Shown: one piece after another, positions 1 to 7,299 of the stretch
Numbering within the stretch: the first letter of the stretch is position 1
Layout of the letters: every line of letters begins with the position of its first letter
Assembly: GCA_002367355.1 (NCBI GenBank)
Contig: DFBQ01000082.1
Location: 1-12,987, forward strand
Length of the DNA stretch: 12,987 nucleotides
Reading direction: 5' to 3'
DNA from: Deltaproteobacteria bacterium UBA3076
Lineage (GTDB): Bacteria > Desulfobacterota > Dissulfuribacteria > Dissulfuribacterales > UBA3076
Notes under the pieces: generated by a model
Database searches by the model: none
Told to the model about the DNA's origin: nothing
The model's input: the letters and a program-made list of their open reading frames with translations, nothing else
Position numbers and translations under genes: made by a program

Positions 1-93
1 CGCCCGAAGGGCGCTAAGTTCAAGTCATTACGCTTAAGTGGGCAAGATCAAGATGATATAAGACATTTAGAGAGTATTTTGGATGAAGATTGA
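1..93 (+). CDS. C-terminal end of an unrecognised protein (cut by the window edge)
   Basis: Frame 1 is open from the window edge to a TGA at 91-93 and reads 30 residues. The tail is polar and acidic: it contains RLSGQDQDDIRHLESILDED and ends in DED. Codon use is AT-rich in third positions, which fits a real coding end, but no family can be recognised from so short a piece. The first 13 bases form a perfect small hairpin (CGCCC, loop GAA, GGGCG). This could be incidental or could mean that this end of the window is not coding. The call rests only on the open frame and the plausible residue composition. Confidence 0.35.
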   Translation, partial: RPKGAKFKSLRLSGQDQDDIRHLESILDED

Positions 94-94
94 T

Positions 95-262
95 ATGAGT
101 CCGCATTCCATCACAATGCGGATAAAAAAGACGAGTGAGCTAAGGCATTTGTGTATTGCTTTAGGTGATAAAAGGCTACAAGAAAAACTACAACAAGATC
201 AAATTCGAACAAGTGAATTCAGTCGGACGGATACCGCGGCAAGCCGCGACACCCCCCGCTGA
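95..262 (+). CDS. Doubtful 55-aa ORF between the truncated frame and the VIT1-like gene
   Basis: An ATG lies one base after the preceding TGA and the frame runs 55 codons to a TGA at 260-262. The product would be polar and basic, with no recognisable motif, membrane segment or signal peptide. No clear ribosome-binding site precedes it. Its last third crosses the GC-rich hairpins at 235-267, which is unusual for coding sequence. It shares its frame with the following VIT1-like gene and is separated from it by that single TGA, so it could be an eroded upstream region. I give it low weight. Confidence 0.18.
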   Translation: MSPHSITMRIKKTSELRHLCIALGDKRLQEKLQQDQIRTSEFSRTDTAASRDTPR

Positions 263-277
263 TGCGGTTATTGGGTG
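235..277 (+). other. Two GC-rich hairpins in front of the VIT1-like gene
   Basis: Positions 235-248 are a perfect short palindrome (CGCGGC, AA, GCCGCG). Next is a stem-loop with CCGC at 256-259, loop TGAT and GCGG at 264-267, which can be extended by CACCC at 250-254 pairing with GGGTG at 273-277. No U-run follows, so this is not a standard intrinsic terminator. The 3' side of the extended stem includes the GTG at 275, one possible start of the downstream gene. It could be a leader structure or a remnant of upstream sequence. No known riboswitch consensus was recognised. Confidence 0.3.
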
Positions 278-772
278 CTGAGAGAGAACACACAGTTGAA
301 GGATTCATTGTGCAAGGGTATTTCGTTTGGGTTGACATCGGCGGTCATCACGACCCTCGGTCTCATGGTCGGTCTCCACTCAGGGACGCATTCCAAAATT
401 GTGGTCCTTGCAGGGATTTTAACAATCGCCATTGCCGACGCGTTTTCAGATGCCTTAGGTATCCACGTTTCAGAGGAAGCGGTAACCACCAACACCACCA
501 AGCAAATTTGGGTGGCTACTATTGCGACGTTCCTGACGAAGTTTTTGTTCGCAATGACATTTATTGTTCCTGTTCTTCTTCTAAATCTCTCCGCTGCCAT
601 CGTCGTGAGTTTGGTATGGGGACTGTCCGTCCTCGCCGTTTTGAGCTACATTATCGCCAGAACACAGGGAAAGCCACCTTGGAAAATCGTCGGAGAACAC
701 CTCGCGATCGCAACTGTAGTGATTGCAATCACGCACTGGGTGGGCGACTGGATTGGGACGATCAAGAATTAA
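275..772 (+). CDS. VIT1/CCC1-like small integral membrane protein
   Basis: The 165-residue product resembles the VIT1/CCC1 family of membrane transporters, known in eukaryotes for moving iron or manganese. The family-like stretch is FGLTSAVITTLGLMVGLHSG (about residues 18-37), followed by an ADAFSDALGIHVSEEA segment (about 54-69). Roughly five hydrophobic helices can be drawn near residues 16-35, 42-62, 78-102, 105-127 and 142-160. The loop between helices 2 and 3 is short, so the large cytoplasmic metal-binding domain of plant VIT1 is absent; a metal substrate is therefore only inferred. The start is uncertain. GTG 275 lies in a hairpin and has no ribosome-binding site. TTG 296, in frame, has a purine run (GAGAGAGAA, 280-288) seven bases upstream and would give a compact N-terminus. 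The next gene begins 102 bp downstream on the same strand. Confidence 0.75.
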   Translation: MLRENTQLKDSLCKGISFGLTSAVITTLGLMVGLHSGTHSKIVVLAGILTIAIADAFSDALGIHVSEEAVTTNTTKQIWVATIATFLTKFLFAMTFIVPVLLLNLSAAIVVSLVWGLSVLAVLSYIIARTQGKPPWKIVGEHLAIATVVIAITHWVGDWIGTIKN

Positions 773-874
773 AAAGATACCGAAAGGCCGGAGATTTTGT
801 GCCAGTTCACAGATTCATCAGTCAGAATTGCAAAGAAAATTTCACCACAAAAAACACAGGAGGGCTACTAGCCC

Positions 875-1147
875 ATGGTGCGCTTTATCTTGCTCCTCGC
901 CCTTTTCCTGGCACTCTGCTATGTCATAAAGGGCTTTTTGAAAGGCCTCAAATTACGAAAGGTTTTGAAAACCGGTTCAAAACAGGCCGGTGAGCAGCCA
1001 CCCCCCATAACAGACGAACTGGTACAGGATCCGGTATGCGGCGTCTATTGCCCTAAAAGGGATGCTTTATCCCTTAATTGGCAAGGAAAGACCTATTATT
1101 TCTGCAGCGACAAGTGTAGACAGGAGTTTAGGGATCAAAAAAAATAA
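875..1147 (+). CDS. Membrane-anchored YHS/TRASH-type four-cysteine protein
   Basis: A 90-residue protein with a strongly hydrophobic N-terminus (about residues 3-22) that reads as an uncleaved membrane anchor, followed by a basic linker. The C-terminal domain carries DPVCGVYC and YYFCSDKC, giving cysteines at 55, 59, 77 and 81 in a C-x3-C...C-x3-C arrangement. This is typical of YHS/TRASH-like metal-binding domains. Such domains are thought to bind heavy-metal ions; the specific metal is unknown here. The start is well supported: AGGAGGG at 858-864 lies ten bases before the ATG. It follows the VIT1-like gene on the same strand by 102 bp, which hints at a shared metal-related role, but co-transcription is not demonstrated. 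A 7-bp-unit inverted repeat begins 21 bp after its stop codon. Confidence 0.8.
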   Translation: MVRFILLLALFLALCYVIKGFLKGLKLRKVLKTGSKQAGEQPPPITDELVQDPVCGVYCPKRDALSLNWQGKTYYFCSDKCRQEFRDQKK

Positions 1148-1168
1148 TTTGTAACACAAACTAAAGAT

Positions 1169-1349
1169 GAACGTCGAACATCGAACATCGAACGTCCAAC
1201 GTCGAATGAAAAACGAATATCCGATACCGAACATTCAACTGTACACGCTGAATGAATTTTAACCATCTCCGGGTCTCCCTAAGTTCCTTATAAAGTTCTT
1301 TTTCCCCATTCAGCATTCGATGTTGGACGTTCGATGTTCGATGTTCATC
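1169..1349. repeat. Heptamer-built inverted repeat between converging genes
   Basis: The left arm (1169-1208) is five 7-bp units (GAACGTC, GAACATC twice, GAACGTC, CAACGTC) followed by GAATG. The right arm (1314-1346, extending to 1349) is the reverse complement of the same pattern with four units. The arms are separated by about 105 bp that includes a further inner match (CGCTGAATG near 1244 against CATTCAGCATTCG near 1309). The structure fills the gap between the converging YHS gene and M20 peptidase gene and ends 12 bp from the latter's stop codon. A role as a two-way transcription barrier or mRNA-end structure is plausible but inferred. No other feature is seen in 1148-1360. Confidence 0.75.
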
Positions 1350-1360
1350 TTTTCAGCAGT

Positions 1361-2503
1361 TCATCTTTTCATCCGGATTATCTCCAGCACCAACTCTGCA
1401 GCATCCACCATGTCATCCAGGCTGATATGCTCTGAGGTGGTGTGGACATTCTGCATGCCGATTCCCATAACCACTGTAGCAAGGCCTTTGGCGTTGAAGA
1501 TGTTGGCATCGCTTCCCCCTCCGGTCATATCCAGTCTGAGGTTCCTTCCAAGCCCCTTTGCCGCTTTCGCAGCAGTGGTAATCAGGGGATGTACTTCAGA
1601 GACCGACATCAGGGGATAGTCGTCAATAATCTTTGTCTTGATCAAGGGTAATCCGGGATTTTCCATCAGCTTAAAATCCAGGGCGATTCTGTGAAAAGTC
1701 TCAAGGATCTGGTCCTGGACTTCCTTTAATTTTTCTGGATTGTGGCTACGGACCTCGCCTTCCAGTTCCACTTCTTCAGGTACTATATTGGTGGCCTTTC
1801 CGCCGTGTATCAATCCGACATTTGCAGTGGTATATTCATCGATACGGCCCAGAGGAATTTCTGCCAAGGCCCTGGCCGCAACCTGTATGGCATTTATCCC
1901 CAGCTCGGGATGGAGACCTGCGTGGGCGGCCTTGCCGACAACCCTGACCTTGAAACGAATGGCACAAGGGGCTTGATTTATTAAAACTTCCGGGTCACTT
2001 GAATCGAGAGCATATCCAGCCTTGGCCTCAAGCAGAGCAGGGTCCAGTAACTTGGCTCCCAGCAGGCCTATTTCCTCGCATACAGTAAATAGAAATTCAA
2101 TAGGGCCATGAGAGACCCTGTGCTCTTTTAATAACCTTGCCGTCTCAATAAGTATGGCTATAGCCGCCTTATCATCAGCACCCAGGACTGTGGTACCGTC
2201 ACTCTGAAAAATACCGTCCTTAAAAATGATCTTGATCCCTCTTCCTGGCTCCACAGTGTCCATATGGGCATTGAAAAAAAGCGGGACCACCTTTTCCGCC
2301 CCTGGGATGCGGGCAATGATGTTGCCGCTCTCAGAGCCTGTCTGACCACGTGATTGATCTTCTATTACCTCCGCTCCTATTTCTTCTTTCAGGGTCCTCT
2401 TGATCCAGTCTGCAACAGCCCCTTCCTCTCTTGAAGGACTGTCCATCAAGACAAGTTGCCTGAAGGTATCAGCCAGGCGATCGCGATTAATTCTTGAGCG
2501 CAT
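1361..2503 (-). CDS. M20-family metallopeptidase, PepT-like
   Basis: A 380-residue zinc aminopeptidase-like protein of the M20 family, closest in appearance to the peptidase T-like subgroup that releases N-terminal residues from small peptides in the cytoplasm. Visible metal and catalytic motifs: NAHMDT (His80, Asp82), LGADDKAA (Asp110), VCEEIG (Glu143-Glu144), ALDSSD (Asp167) and TTSEH (His359). The dimerisation or lid segment lies in between, with GKAAHAG (about 190-196) and GGKATNIVP (about 234-242). The ATG at 2501-2503 is preferred over an in-frame upstream ATG at 2545 because AGGAGG lies about six bases upstream and the longer form would run deep into lon. The start overlaps the last 17 bp of lon, so translation is probably coupled. 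This makes sense functionally: Lon makes peptides and this enzyme could trim them, though that link is inferred. Confidence 0.92.
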   Translation of the reverse strand: MRSRINRDRLADTFRQLVLMDSPSREEGAVADWIKRTLKEEIGAEVIEDQSRGQTGSESGNIIARIPGAEKVVPLFFNAHMDTVEPGRGIKIIFKDGIFQSDGTTVLGADDKAAIAILIETARLLKEHRVSHGPIEFLFTVCEEIGLLGAKLLDPALLEAKAGYALDSSDPEVLINQAPCAIRFKVRVVGKAAHAGLHPELGINAIQVAARALAEIPLGRIDEYTTANVGLIHGGKATNIVPEEVELEGEVRSHNPEKLKEVQDQILETFHRIALDFKLMENPGLPLIKTKIIDDYPLMSVSEVHPLITTAAKAAKGLGRNLRLDMTGGGSDANIFNAKGLATVVMGIGMQNVHTTSEHISLDDMVDAAELVLEIIRMKR

Positions 2504-4898
2504 CGTGTCCCTCCTTATCTGCCCAAGGCCGGGGACCGATGGCAATATCCAGCACCTCGTCCATGTGACGAACCGGTTTGAAATCGAGCTGTCTGCGGAT
2601 ATTTGCAGGTATATCTTCCAGGTCCATCAGGTTTTGCTCGGGAATTATAACAGTATAGATGCCTGCCCTCAGTGCTGCCAGGGCCTTTTCCTTGATCCCT
2701 CCGATAGGAAGAATCCGGCCACGCAAGGTTATCTCCCCGGTCATAACCACATCCTTGTTGACCGGTCTATGGACCAGGGCAGAGACAAGAGCTGTGGTAA
2801 GGGTTATGCCCGCGGAAGGCCCGTCCTTGGGTATGGCCCCGGCCGGCACATGGATGTGTATGTCCTTTTCCTCAAAGACATCCGGGTCAATACCAAGCTC
2901 TTCGGCCCTGGACCTTGCGTAACTTAAGGCGGCCTGGGCCGACTCCTTCATGACCTCGCCCATAAGTCCTGTCAGAGTGAGTTTCCCTTTACCCTTCATG
3001 ATGCTGGCCTCAACTCGAAGGATCTCTCCTCCAAAAGGAGTCCATGCAAGCCCTGTTACAACCCCTACCTGGCTCTCTTCCTGTTCCAGATCCATCTCAT
3101 ACTTCGGGATACCAAGACAGTGTTTAATATTGGCGCCAGTGATTTTAAAAGCCCCCTTCTCTCCCTCGGCAATCCGTCTTGCCGTCTTTCTGCAAATTGC
3201 GCCGATCTGCCTCTCAAGTTCCCGGAGTCCTGCCTCCTGGGTATAATCTGAAATTATTTTTACAAGCGCGGCATCTGAGATCTTCAGGACCTTTTCCGAA
3301 AGCCCGTGTTCCTTGAGCTGTCTGGGGATCAGGTATTTCTTTGCAATGGCCTTTTTCTCTTCGCTGGTATAGCCGGATAGCTGGATCACCTCCAGTCGAT
3401 CAAAAAGGGCGGAAGGAATAGTGTCAGATGCATTGGCAGTAAGGATAAACATTACTTTTGAAAGATCAAAGGGCAGATCCAGGTAATGATCAGTGAATGT
3501 ATTGTTCTGCTCAGGGTCGAGGACCTCCAGAAGGGCGGCAGCCGGGTCCCCTCGAAAGTCAGCCCCGATTTTATCCACCTCATCCATCATGAACACAGGA
3601 TTGTTACTCCCTGCCCTTTTAAGTCCCTGGATGATTCTTCCCGGCAGGGCGCCGATATATGTCCTGCGGTGACCCCGAATCTCCGCCTCATCCCTGACAC
3701 CACCCAGAGATATCCTGATAAACTTTTTCCCAATGGTTCGAGCTACAGAACGGCCCAGAGAGGTCTTGCCGACCCCTGGTGGACCTATAAAGCACAGAAT
3801 CGGCCCTTTTGCAGAAGGGTTGAGTTTCCTGACAGCGATGTATTCAACTATGCGCTCCTTAACCTTTTCCAGGTCATAGTGATCCTCATCCAGAATCTTC
3901 TGTGCCCTGCGCACGTCCAGTTTGTCCTTTGTGCTCTTTGACCATGGGACCTCAACCAGCCAGTCGACATATGTCCTCACCATAGACGCCTCAGAGGCTT
4001 CGGGGTGCATTGACTCAAGTCTCTGGATTTGTTTAAGGGTCTCCTTCTCAGCCTCCTTGGGCATCTTGGCCTTGCGGACCTTTTTTTTCAGCTCTGCCAA
4101 TTCTTCAGATTTTTCGTCGATTTCGCCTAGCTCACGTCTTATGGCCATCAACTGCTCCCGGAGAAAATATTCTCTCTGGGTCTTGGTCATTTCTCCCTTG
4201 GCCTCGGACTGAATTTTGGCCTGCACGGTGGAGACCTCAAGCTCCCTTGCGAGCAAATTATTTACTTCCTTTAAACGCGCCAAGGGATCTGTCATTTCGA
4301 GCAACCGCTGTGCCTCAGCGGATTTCAAGTTAAGATTGGATCCCACAATATCCGCCAGCCTGCCTGGTTCCTCAACACCATTTAAAATGGCTCCCATCTC
4401 AGGAGTAAAGACACCTTTAAGATTAAACAGTTTTTCTGCCTGATCTCTTACATTTCGAATAAGGGCCTCTACCTCTACGGATATCTCGGCAGGCTCTTCT
4501 TCCTTGACAGTCTCTATGCGGACTTTAAAGCAAGGTTTGTCTTGCAGGAATTCCTGAATAGTCCCTTTTACAAGGGCCTGGCCAAGGACTTTGAGACGCC
4601 CGTCAGGAAGCTGAAGGGTCCTCATTATCATGGCCACAACGCCGGTCTTATATAATCCATCCTTGGATGGATTCTCTTCTGAGGCGTCCTTCTGTGTAAC
4701 CAGAAAAATCATCCTGTCAGAGGCCAGGGCCTCGTTTATTGCGGCCACAGAGGCTTCTCTCCCAATAAAAAGGGGAATAATCATTGAAGGAAAGACTATC
4801 ACGTCCCTTACCGGCATCAGAGGAAGCTCTTCAGGTATTTCTATAGGCTCATGGTCATCTATCTCAAGCAGATTTGTAATAGTATCTTCTATGTCCAT
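2487..4898 (-). CDS. lon: ATP-dependent protease LonA
   Basis: An 803-residue full-length LonA, the cytoplasmic AAA+ serine protease that degrades misfolded and regulatory proteins. In order: N-terminal substrate-binding domain (about 24-215, beginning [13 protein letters not shown]), coiled-coil linker (about 225-300), AAA+ module with Walker A GPPGVGKT (372-379) and Walker B VFMMDEVD (435-442), and C-terminal protease domain. The catalytic dyad is Ser695 in KDGPSAG and Lys738 in GGIKEK, spaced 43 residues apart as in E. coli Lon. A GGGAG element lies about 13 bases before the ATG, a long spacing. A TATAAA-like box (minus strand, 4923-4928) lies about 25 bases upstream without a convincing -35, and no sigma-32 heat-shock box was seen. 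The 3' end overlaps the M20 peptidase start. Upstream sequence is repeat-rich (4935-5264). Confidence 0.98.
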   Translation of the reverse strand: MDIEDTITNLLEIDDHEPIEIPEELPLMPVRDVIVFPSMIIPLFIGREASVAAINEALASDRMIFLVTQKDASEENPSKDGLYKTGVVAMIMRTLQLPDGRLKVLGQALVKGTIQEFLQDKPCFKVRIETVKEEEPAEISVEVEALIRNVRDQAEKLFNLKGVFTPEMGAILNGVEEPGRLADIVGSNLNLKSAEAQRLLEMTDPLARLKEVNNLLARELEVSTVQAKIQSEAKGEMTKTQREYFLREQLMAIRRELGEIDEKSEELAELKKKVRKAKMPKEAEKETLKQIQRLESMHPEASEASMVRTYVDWLVEVPWSKSTKDKLDVRRAQKILDEDHYDLEKVKERIVEYIAVRKLNPSAKGPILCFIGPPGVGKTSLGRSVARTIGKKFIRISLGGVRDEAEIRGHRRTYIGALPGRIIQGLKRAGSNNPVFMMDEVDKIGADFRGDPAAALLEVLDPEQNNTFTDHYLDLPFDLSKVMFILTANASDTIPSALFDRLEVIQLSGYTSEEKKAIAKKYLIPRQLKEHGLSEKVLKISDAALVKIISDYTQEAGLRELERQIGAICRKTARRIAEGEKGAFKITGANIKHCLGIPKYEMDLEQEESQVGVVTGLAWTPFGGEILRVEASIMKGKGKLTLTGLMGEVMKESAQAALSYARSRAEELGIDPDVFEEKDIHIHVPAGAIPKDGPSAGITLTTALVSALVHRPVNKDVVMTGEITLRGRILPIGGIKEKALAALRAGIYTVIIPEQNLMDLEDIPANIRRQLDFKPVRHMDEVLDIAIGPRPWADKEGHDALKN

Positions 4899-4934
4899 TT
4901 TGACTTGGTTACTCCCTTTTTATTTATACTTAAT

Positions 4935-5264
4935 TTGAGCGGTTAGCCTTTAGCTATTAGCTATTAGTTTAATGATTATCGGTCTGCCGCCCTGACAAGC
5001 AGGATGTTATGCTATTACAAGCTTTCACCCGTTGGGTGTTATTTCTAATTGTAGCTTCTCAATAAGTCCGGGCAAATCATATTTTGCGACCATCCACTGG
5101 ATTCCCGCCTTCGCGGGAATGACGATTCGGTCTAAGTGCCTGTCATTCCCGCGAAGGCGGGAATCCAGACATCTTACCCTGAGTTATTATGGAGTTACTT
5201 TTAATTAACGTAATACCTTGATTTTCCAGAGCTAAACGCTAATGGCTAACAGCTAATCGCTCAA
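4935..5264. repeat. Second heptamer-built inverted repeat, split by a MITE-like insertion
   Basis: Read on the minus strand, the left arm (4935-4967) is four 7-bp units (CTAATAG twice, CTAAAGG, CTAACCG) ending in CTCAA. On the plus strand the right arm (5232-5264) is CTAAACG, CTAATGG, CTAACAG, CTAATCG and again CTCAA. The arms are therefore imperfect inverted repeats of about 33 bp. The right arm stops one base before the end of the oppF-like gene. The interval between the arms contains the 148-bp element at 5051-5198, which appears to have landed inside this older repeat. A weak hairpin, CACCC-GTT-GGGTG, lies at about 5028-5040. Together these account for most of the 367-bp gap between lon and the oppF-like gene. 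Confidence 0.7.
5051..5198 (+). mobile_element. MITE-like element, copy A (148 bp)
   Basis: The element starts GTAGCTTCTCAATAAG and ends with the rough inverse (TTATTATGGAGTTAC). It contains two internal palindromes of the ATTCCCGCC...GGGAAT type facing each other. It matches copy C (12513-12660), in the opposite orientation, along its whole length with scattered substitutions; both are 148 bp. The 8-mers directly outside are TTCTAATT and TTTTAATT, a 7-of-8 match that looks like an aged 8-bp target duplication. It encodes nothing. The GTAA ends and 8-bp duplication resemble IS66-family termini, so mobilisation by such a transposase is a reasonable inference but not shown. Confidence 0.8.
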
Positions 5265-5265
5265 T

Positions 5266-6273
5266 TCAGGTCATAAAATGACACGCTATAAAATGATCCT
5301 TAGCAACTTCCGTCCAGAAAGGTCGTTCTGCGCCGCACTTGTCTGTAGCCAGACTGCACCGGGGGAAAAAGGCGCATCCCTTTTGGTATCTATCTTTTTT
5401 ATAATTATGTGTTAATCCATAATCCCTTTTCTTTGCCTCCACGCTCATCTTTGGAACCGGCACAGAAACAGCACTCAGAAGAAGCGATGTATAAGGATGA
5501 TGAAAATTTGGTGATTTGGTGATTTGGTGATTTGGTGATTGCAAAAAGGCATTTTTGGGCATCAATTCCATGAGCTGACCTTTGTACATAACAGCTACAC
5601 GATGGCTTACAAACTGTATCACAGGAAGATCGTGTGAGATAAACAGAAAAGAGAGTTTATGTTTTTCCTGAAGGTCAAGGAGCAGATTTATGATCTGGGC
5701 CTGTATAGAGACATCGAGAGCAGATGTCGGCTCATCCGCAACTATCATCTTCGGAGTTGTGGCAAGAGCCCGGGCCAAACCGATACGCTGACGCTGGCCT
5801 CCACTGAACTCATGTGGATAGCGGCTCAGGATCTGTTCGTCCAGGCCGACTTCTTGCAAAAGTCCTGACACACGCTCTTTATAATGGTTTTTGTGGCACA
5901 GCCTGTGTATTTTCAAAGGTTCACTCAGTATCTTAAAGACCGTTTTCTTGGGATTTAAGGAAGAAAAGGGGTCCTGGAAAACCATCTGTGCCTGACGCCG
6001 GAAATTTTGCAGCCTGGTTTTATCAAAAGCAGCAATGTCATATCCGGAGAAGAAAACCTGCCCGCTCGTAGGAGATTCAAGCCCCAATGCTATTTTGGCC
6101 AGCGTGGATTTACCACAGCCGCTTTCTCCCACGAGTCCTAAAATCTCACCTTGCTTAACAAATAGATTAACCCTGTCCAAAGCCTTAATCCTGTATGAAC
6201 CTGAGGCAAAAAAGCTATGCCGTACGGAATAGTCCTTGCTGACGGCCTTGAACTCACAGATCGGATCTTTCAT
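5266..6273 (-). CDS. OppF/DppF-type peptide ABC transporter ATP-binding protein (orphan)
   Basis: The 335-residue product is the ATPase subunit type that powers oligopeptide or dipeptide uptake at the inner face of the membrane. Motifs: Walker A GESGCGKST (49-57), Q-loop around VFQDPFSSLNP (98-108), signature FSGGQRQR (156-163), Walker B VADEP (178-182), H-loop His214. The family's C-terminal oligopeptide domain follows with HHPYTSLLLSAV (258-269) and a cysteine cluster (300, 306, 313, 331). Residues 246-257 are an insertion, encoded by an 8-bp tandem repeat, just before HPYT. No permease, binding protein or OppD lies next to it, so partners must be elsewhere or the gene is left over. The start has no ribosome-binding site, but a TATAAT lies eight bases upstream (see 6282-6287). 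The rsfS end is 26 bp upstream. Confidence 0.93.
   Translation of the reverse strand: MKDPICEFKAVSKDYSVRHSFFASGSYRIKALDRVNLFVKQGEILGLVGESGCGKSTLAKIALGLESPTSGQVFFSGYDIAAFDKTRLQNFRRQAQMVFQDPFSSLNPKKTVFKILSEPLKIHRLCHKNHYKERVSGLLQEVGLDEQILSRYPHEFSGGQRQRIGLARALATTPKMIVADEPTSALDVSIQAQIINLLLDLQEKHKLSFLFISHDLPVIQFVSHRVAVMYKGQLMELMPKNAFLQSPNHQITKSPNFHHPYTSLLLSAVSVPVPKMSVEAKKRDYGLTHNYKKDRYQKGCAFFPRCSLATDKCGAERPFWTEVAKDHFIACHFMT
5507..5540. repeat. 8-bp tandem repeat inside the oppF-like gene
   Basis: TTTGGTGA occurs four times in a row followed by TT, perfect over 34 bp. On the coding strand it encodes S246 to N256 (SPNHQITKSPN), a stretch absent from the usual family pattern between the F..P region and HPYT. 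The unit is 8 bp, so adding or losing one unit shifts the frame, while a change of three units keeps it. The unit on the minus strand (CAAATCAC) resembles the CAATCAC heptamers at 9758-9785. Confidence 0.9.
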
Positions 6274-6281
6274 ATAGAATA

Positions 6282-6287
6282 ATTATA
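6282..6287 (-). promoter_or_regulatory. Possible -10 box for the oppF-like gene
   Basis: The minus strand reads a perfect TATAAT eight bases upstream of the ATG at 6273, in the 26-bp gap after the nadD-rsfS fusion. A start about seven bases downstream would place the first nucleotide almost at the ATG, so the message would be leaderless, which agrees with the lack of a ribosome-binding site. The -35 is weak: ATCACA at an 18-bp spacing matches TTGACA at four positions. Confidence 0.3.
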
Positions 6288-6299
6288 CCGCAAAACTTC

Positions 6300-7298
6300 C
6301 TAAAATGTGATTCTCGGAACCTCACTCCAGAGTCCTTCAAGGTCGTAAAAGTCCCTTATGGGCTCGTAAAACAGGTGTACAATAACGTCTCCATAGTCCA
6401 TCAATATCCACTTACCCTCCTTTTCCCCTTCAATTCCCCTGCACTTGATCCCCTTCTTGCGAAGGTTCTTGCGCATCTTGTTTGCAATGCCCTGGACATG
6501 CCGGGTGGATCGTCCATGGGAGATTATAAAAAAATCAGCAAGGGAAGAAAGACCTCTCATGTCCAGGATTACAACCTGTTCACCCTTGTTTTCCAGGATT
6601 TCCGAAACTATTTGTTGAACTGGTTCCTCTAAAGATGGTGAAGGGTCGCCTGTCGACTCAGCATACAAGCTATTTTTTTCCATATATTTCCTGACTTCTT
6701 CAGGGACGAGAAAACGCACAGAAAGACCGGATCTTGCCCTGCGCCGTATATCAGTCCCTGATATGGCAAGGTGAGTTACTGAATAAAGGTAGATAGTACC
6801 TTTATCATGGGCAATAAAAATGTCCTTTTCCTCTTGGATACTATGTTTTGGAAACGCCCGGGATATGACCTGCTTCAACCCTGAAGAGTCTTCATGATCC
6901 CGTCTCATTATTACCAGAGAGCCATGGTCCGTGAGGCTGCCATAGTCTTTCCATGTCTCAATATCGAGAAAAGCGTCATTTCCCAGAATAAAGAAAAATT
7001 CCGCCTCATCTTTATGTCTTTCCCCAAGCTCCTTTAACGTGTCAATGGAATAGGACGGCCCGGGACGTTCGTCTTCAATGGCTGTGGTCTTGAAATGGTC
7101 GGTAGAAGCCACAGCAAGCTCCACCATGGCAAGACGATGGGCAAAAGACGTAAGGGTTGAGGGCTTCTTATGTGGCGGCAGGGCAGCAGGCATAAACCAG
7201 ATTTCATCCAGTTCCAGGGCCTCCCTGATCTCCTCAGCCGACCTGAGATGGCCAAAGTGGACAGGATCCAGCGTGCCTCCTAACAGACCTATGCGCAC
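6300..7298 (-). CDS. nadD: Fusion of nicotinate-nucleotide adenylyltransferase (NadD) and ribosomal silencing factor (RsfS)
   Basis: A 332-residue protein joining two cytoplasmic functions in one frame. The N-terminal half (1 to about 210) is NadD, which makes nicotinate adenine dinucleotide from nicotinate mononucleotide and ATP. It shows GGTLDPVHFGH (7-17), PPHKKP (41-46), ILGND (104-108) and ISGTDIRRR (179-187). A linker (about 209-224, ESTGDPSPSLEE) leads to RsfS/DUF143 (about 225-332), which binds ribosomal protein L14 and blocks subunit joining during starvation. Its hallmarks are LDMRGLSSLADFFII (245-259), HVQGIA (267-272) and GKWILMDYGDVIVHLFYEPIR (from about 295). In most bacteria these are two adjacent genes; here no stop separates them. 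The start is GTG, with AGGAG five bases upstream overlapping the end of proA. Met206 is a possible internal start. Confidence 0.95.
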   Translation of the reverse strand: MRIGLLGGTLDPVHFGHLRSAEEIREALELDEIWFMPAALPPHKKPSTLTSFAHRLAMVELAVASTDHFKTTAIEDERPGPSYSIDTLKELGERHKDEAEFFFILGNDAFLDIETWKDYGSLTDHGSLVIMRRDHEDSSGLKQVISRAFPKHSIQEEKDIFIAHDKGTIYLYSVTHLAISGTDIRRRARSGLSVRFLVPEEVRKYMEKNSLYAESTGDPSPSLEEPVQQIVSEILENKGEQVVILDMRGLSSLADFFIISHGRSTRHVQGIANKMRKNLRKKGIKCRGIEGEKEGKWILMDYGDVIVHLFYEPIRDFYDLEGLWSEVPRITF

Positions 7299-7299
7299 A

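Noticed and set aside
262..993. A long (243-aa) plus-strand frame across the VIT1-like and YHS region
   Set aside because: Its product is rich in Arg, His and Cys without any domain, and it runs out of frame over two genes with clear family motifs; it is a shadow frame.
2504..2545. A longer M20 peptidase starting at ATG 2545
   Set aside because: It would overlap lon by almost 60 bp, while the ATG at 2503 has AGGAGG at the right spacing.
3486..3941. Long plus-strand frames opposite lon (also near 2400-2927 and 3922-4212)
   Set aside because: They lie antisense to a full-length conserved LonA and encode low-complexity or motif-free peptides.
5028..5040. CACCC-GTT-GGGTG hairpin as an intrinsic terminator
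   Set aside because: The stem is five pairs and the following T-run is broken (TTATTT), and on the minus strand, where the genes lie, no U-run follows.
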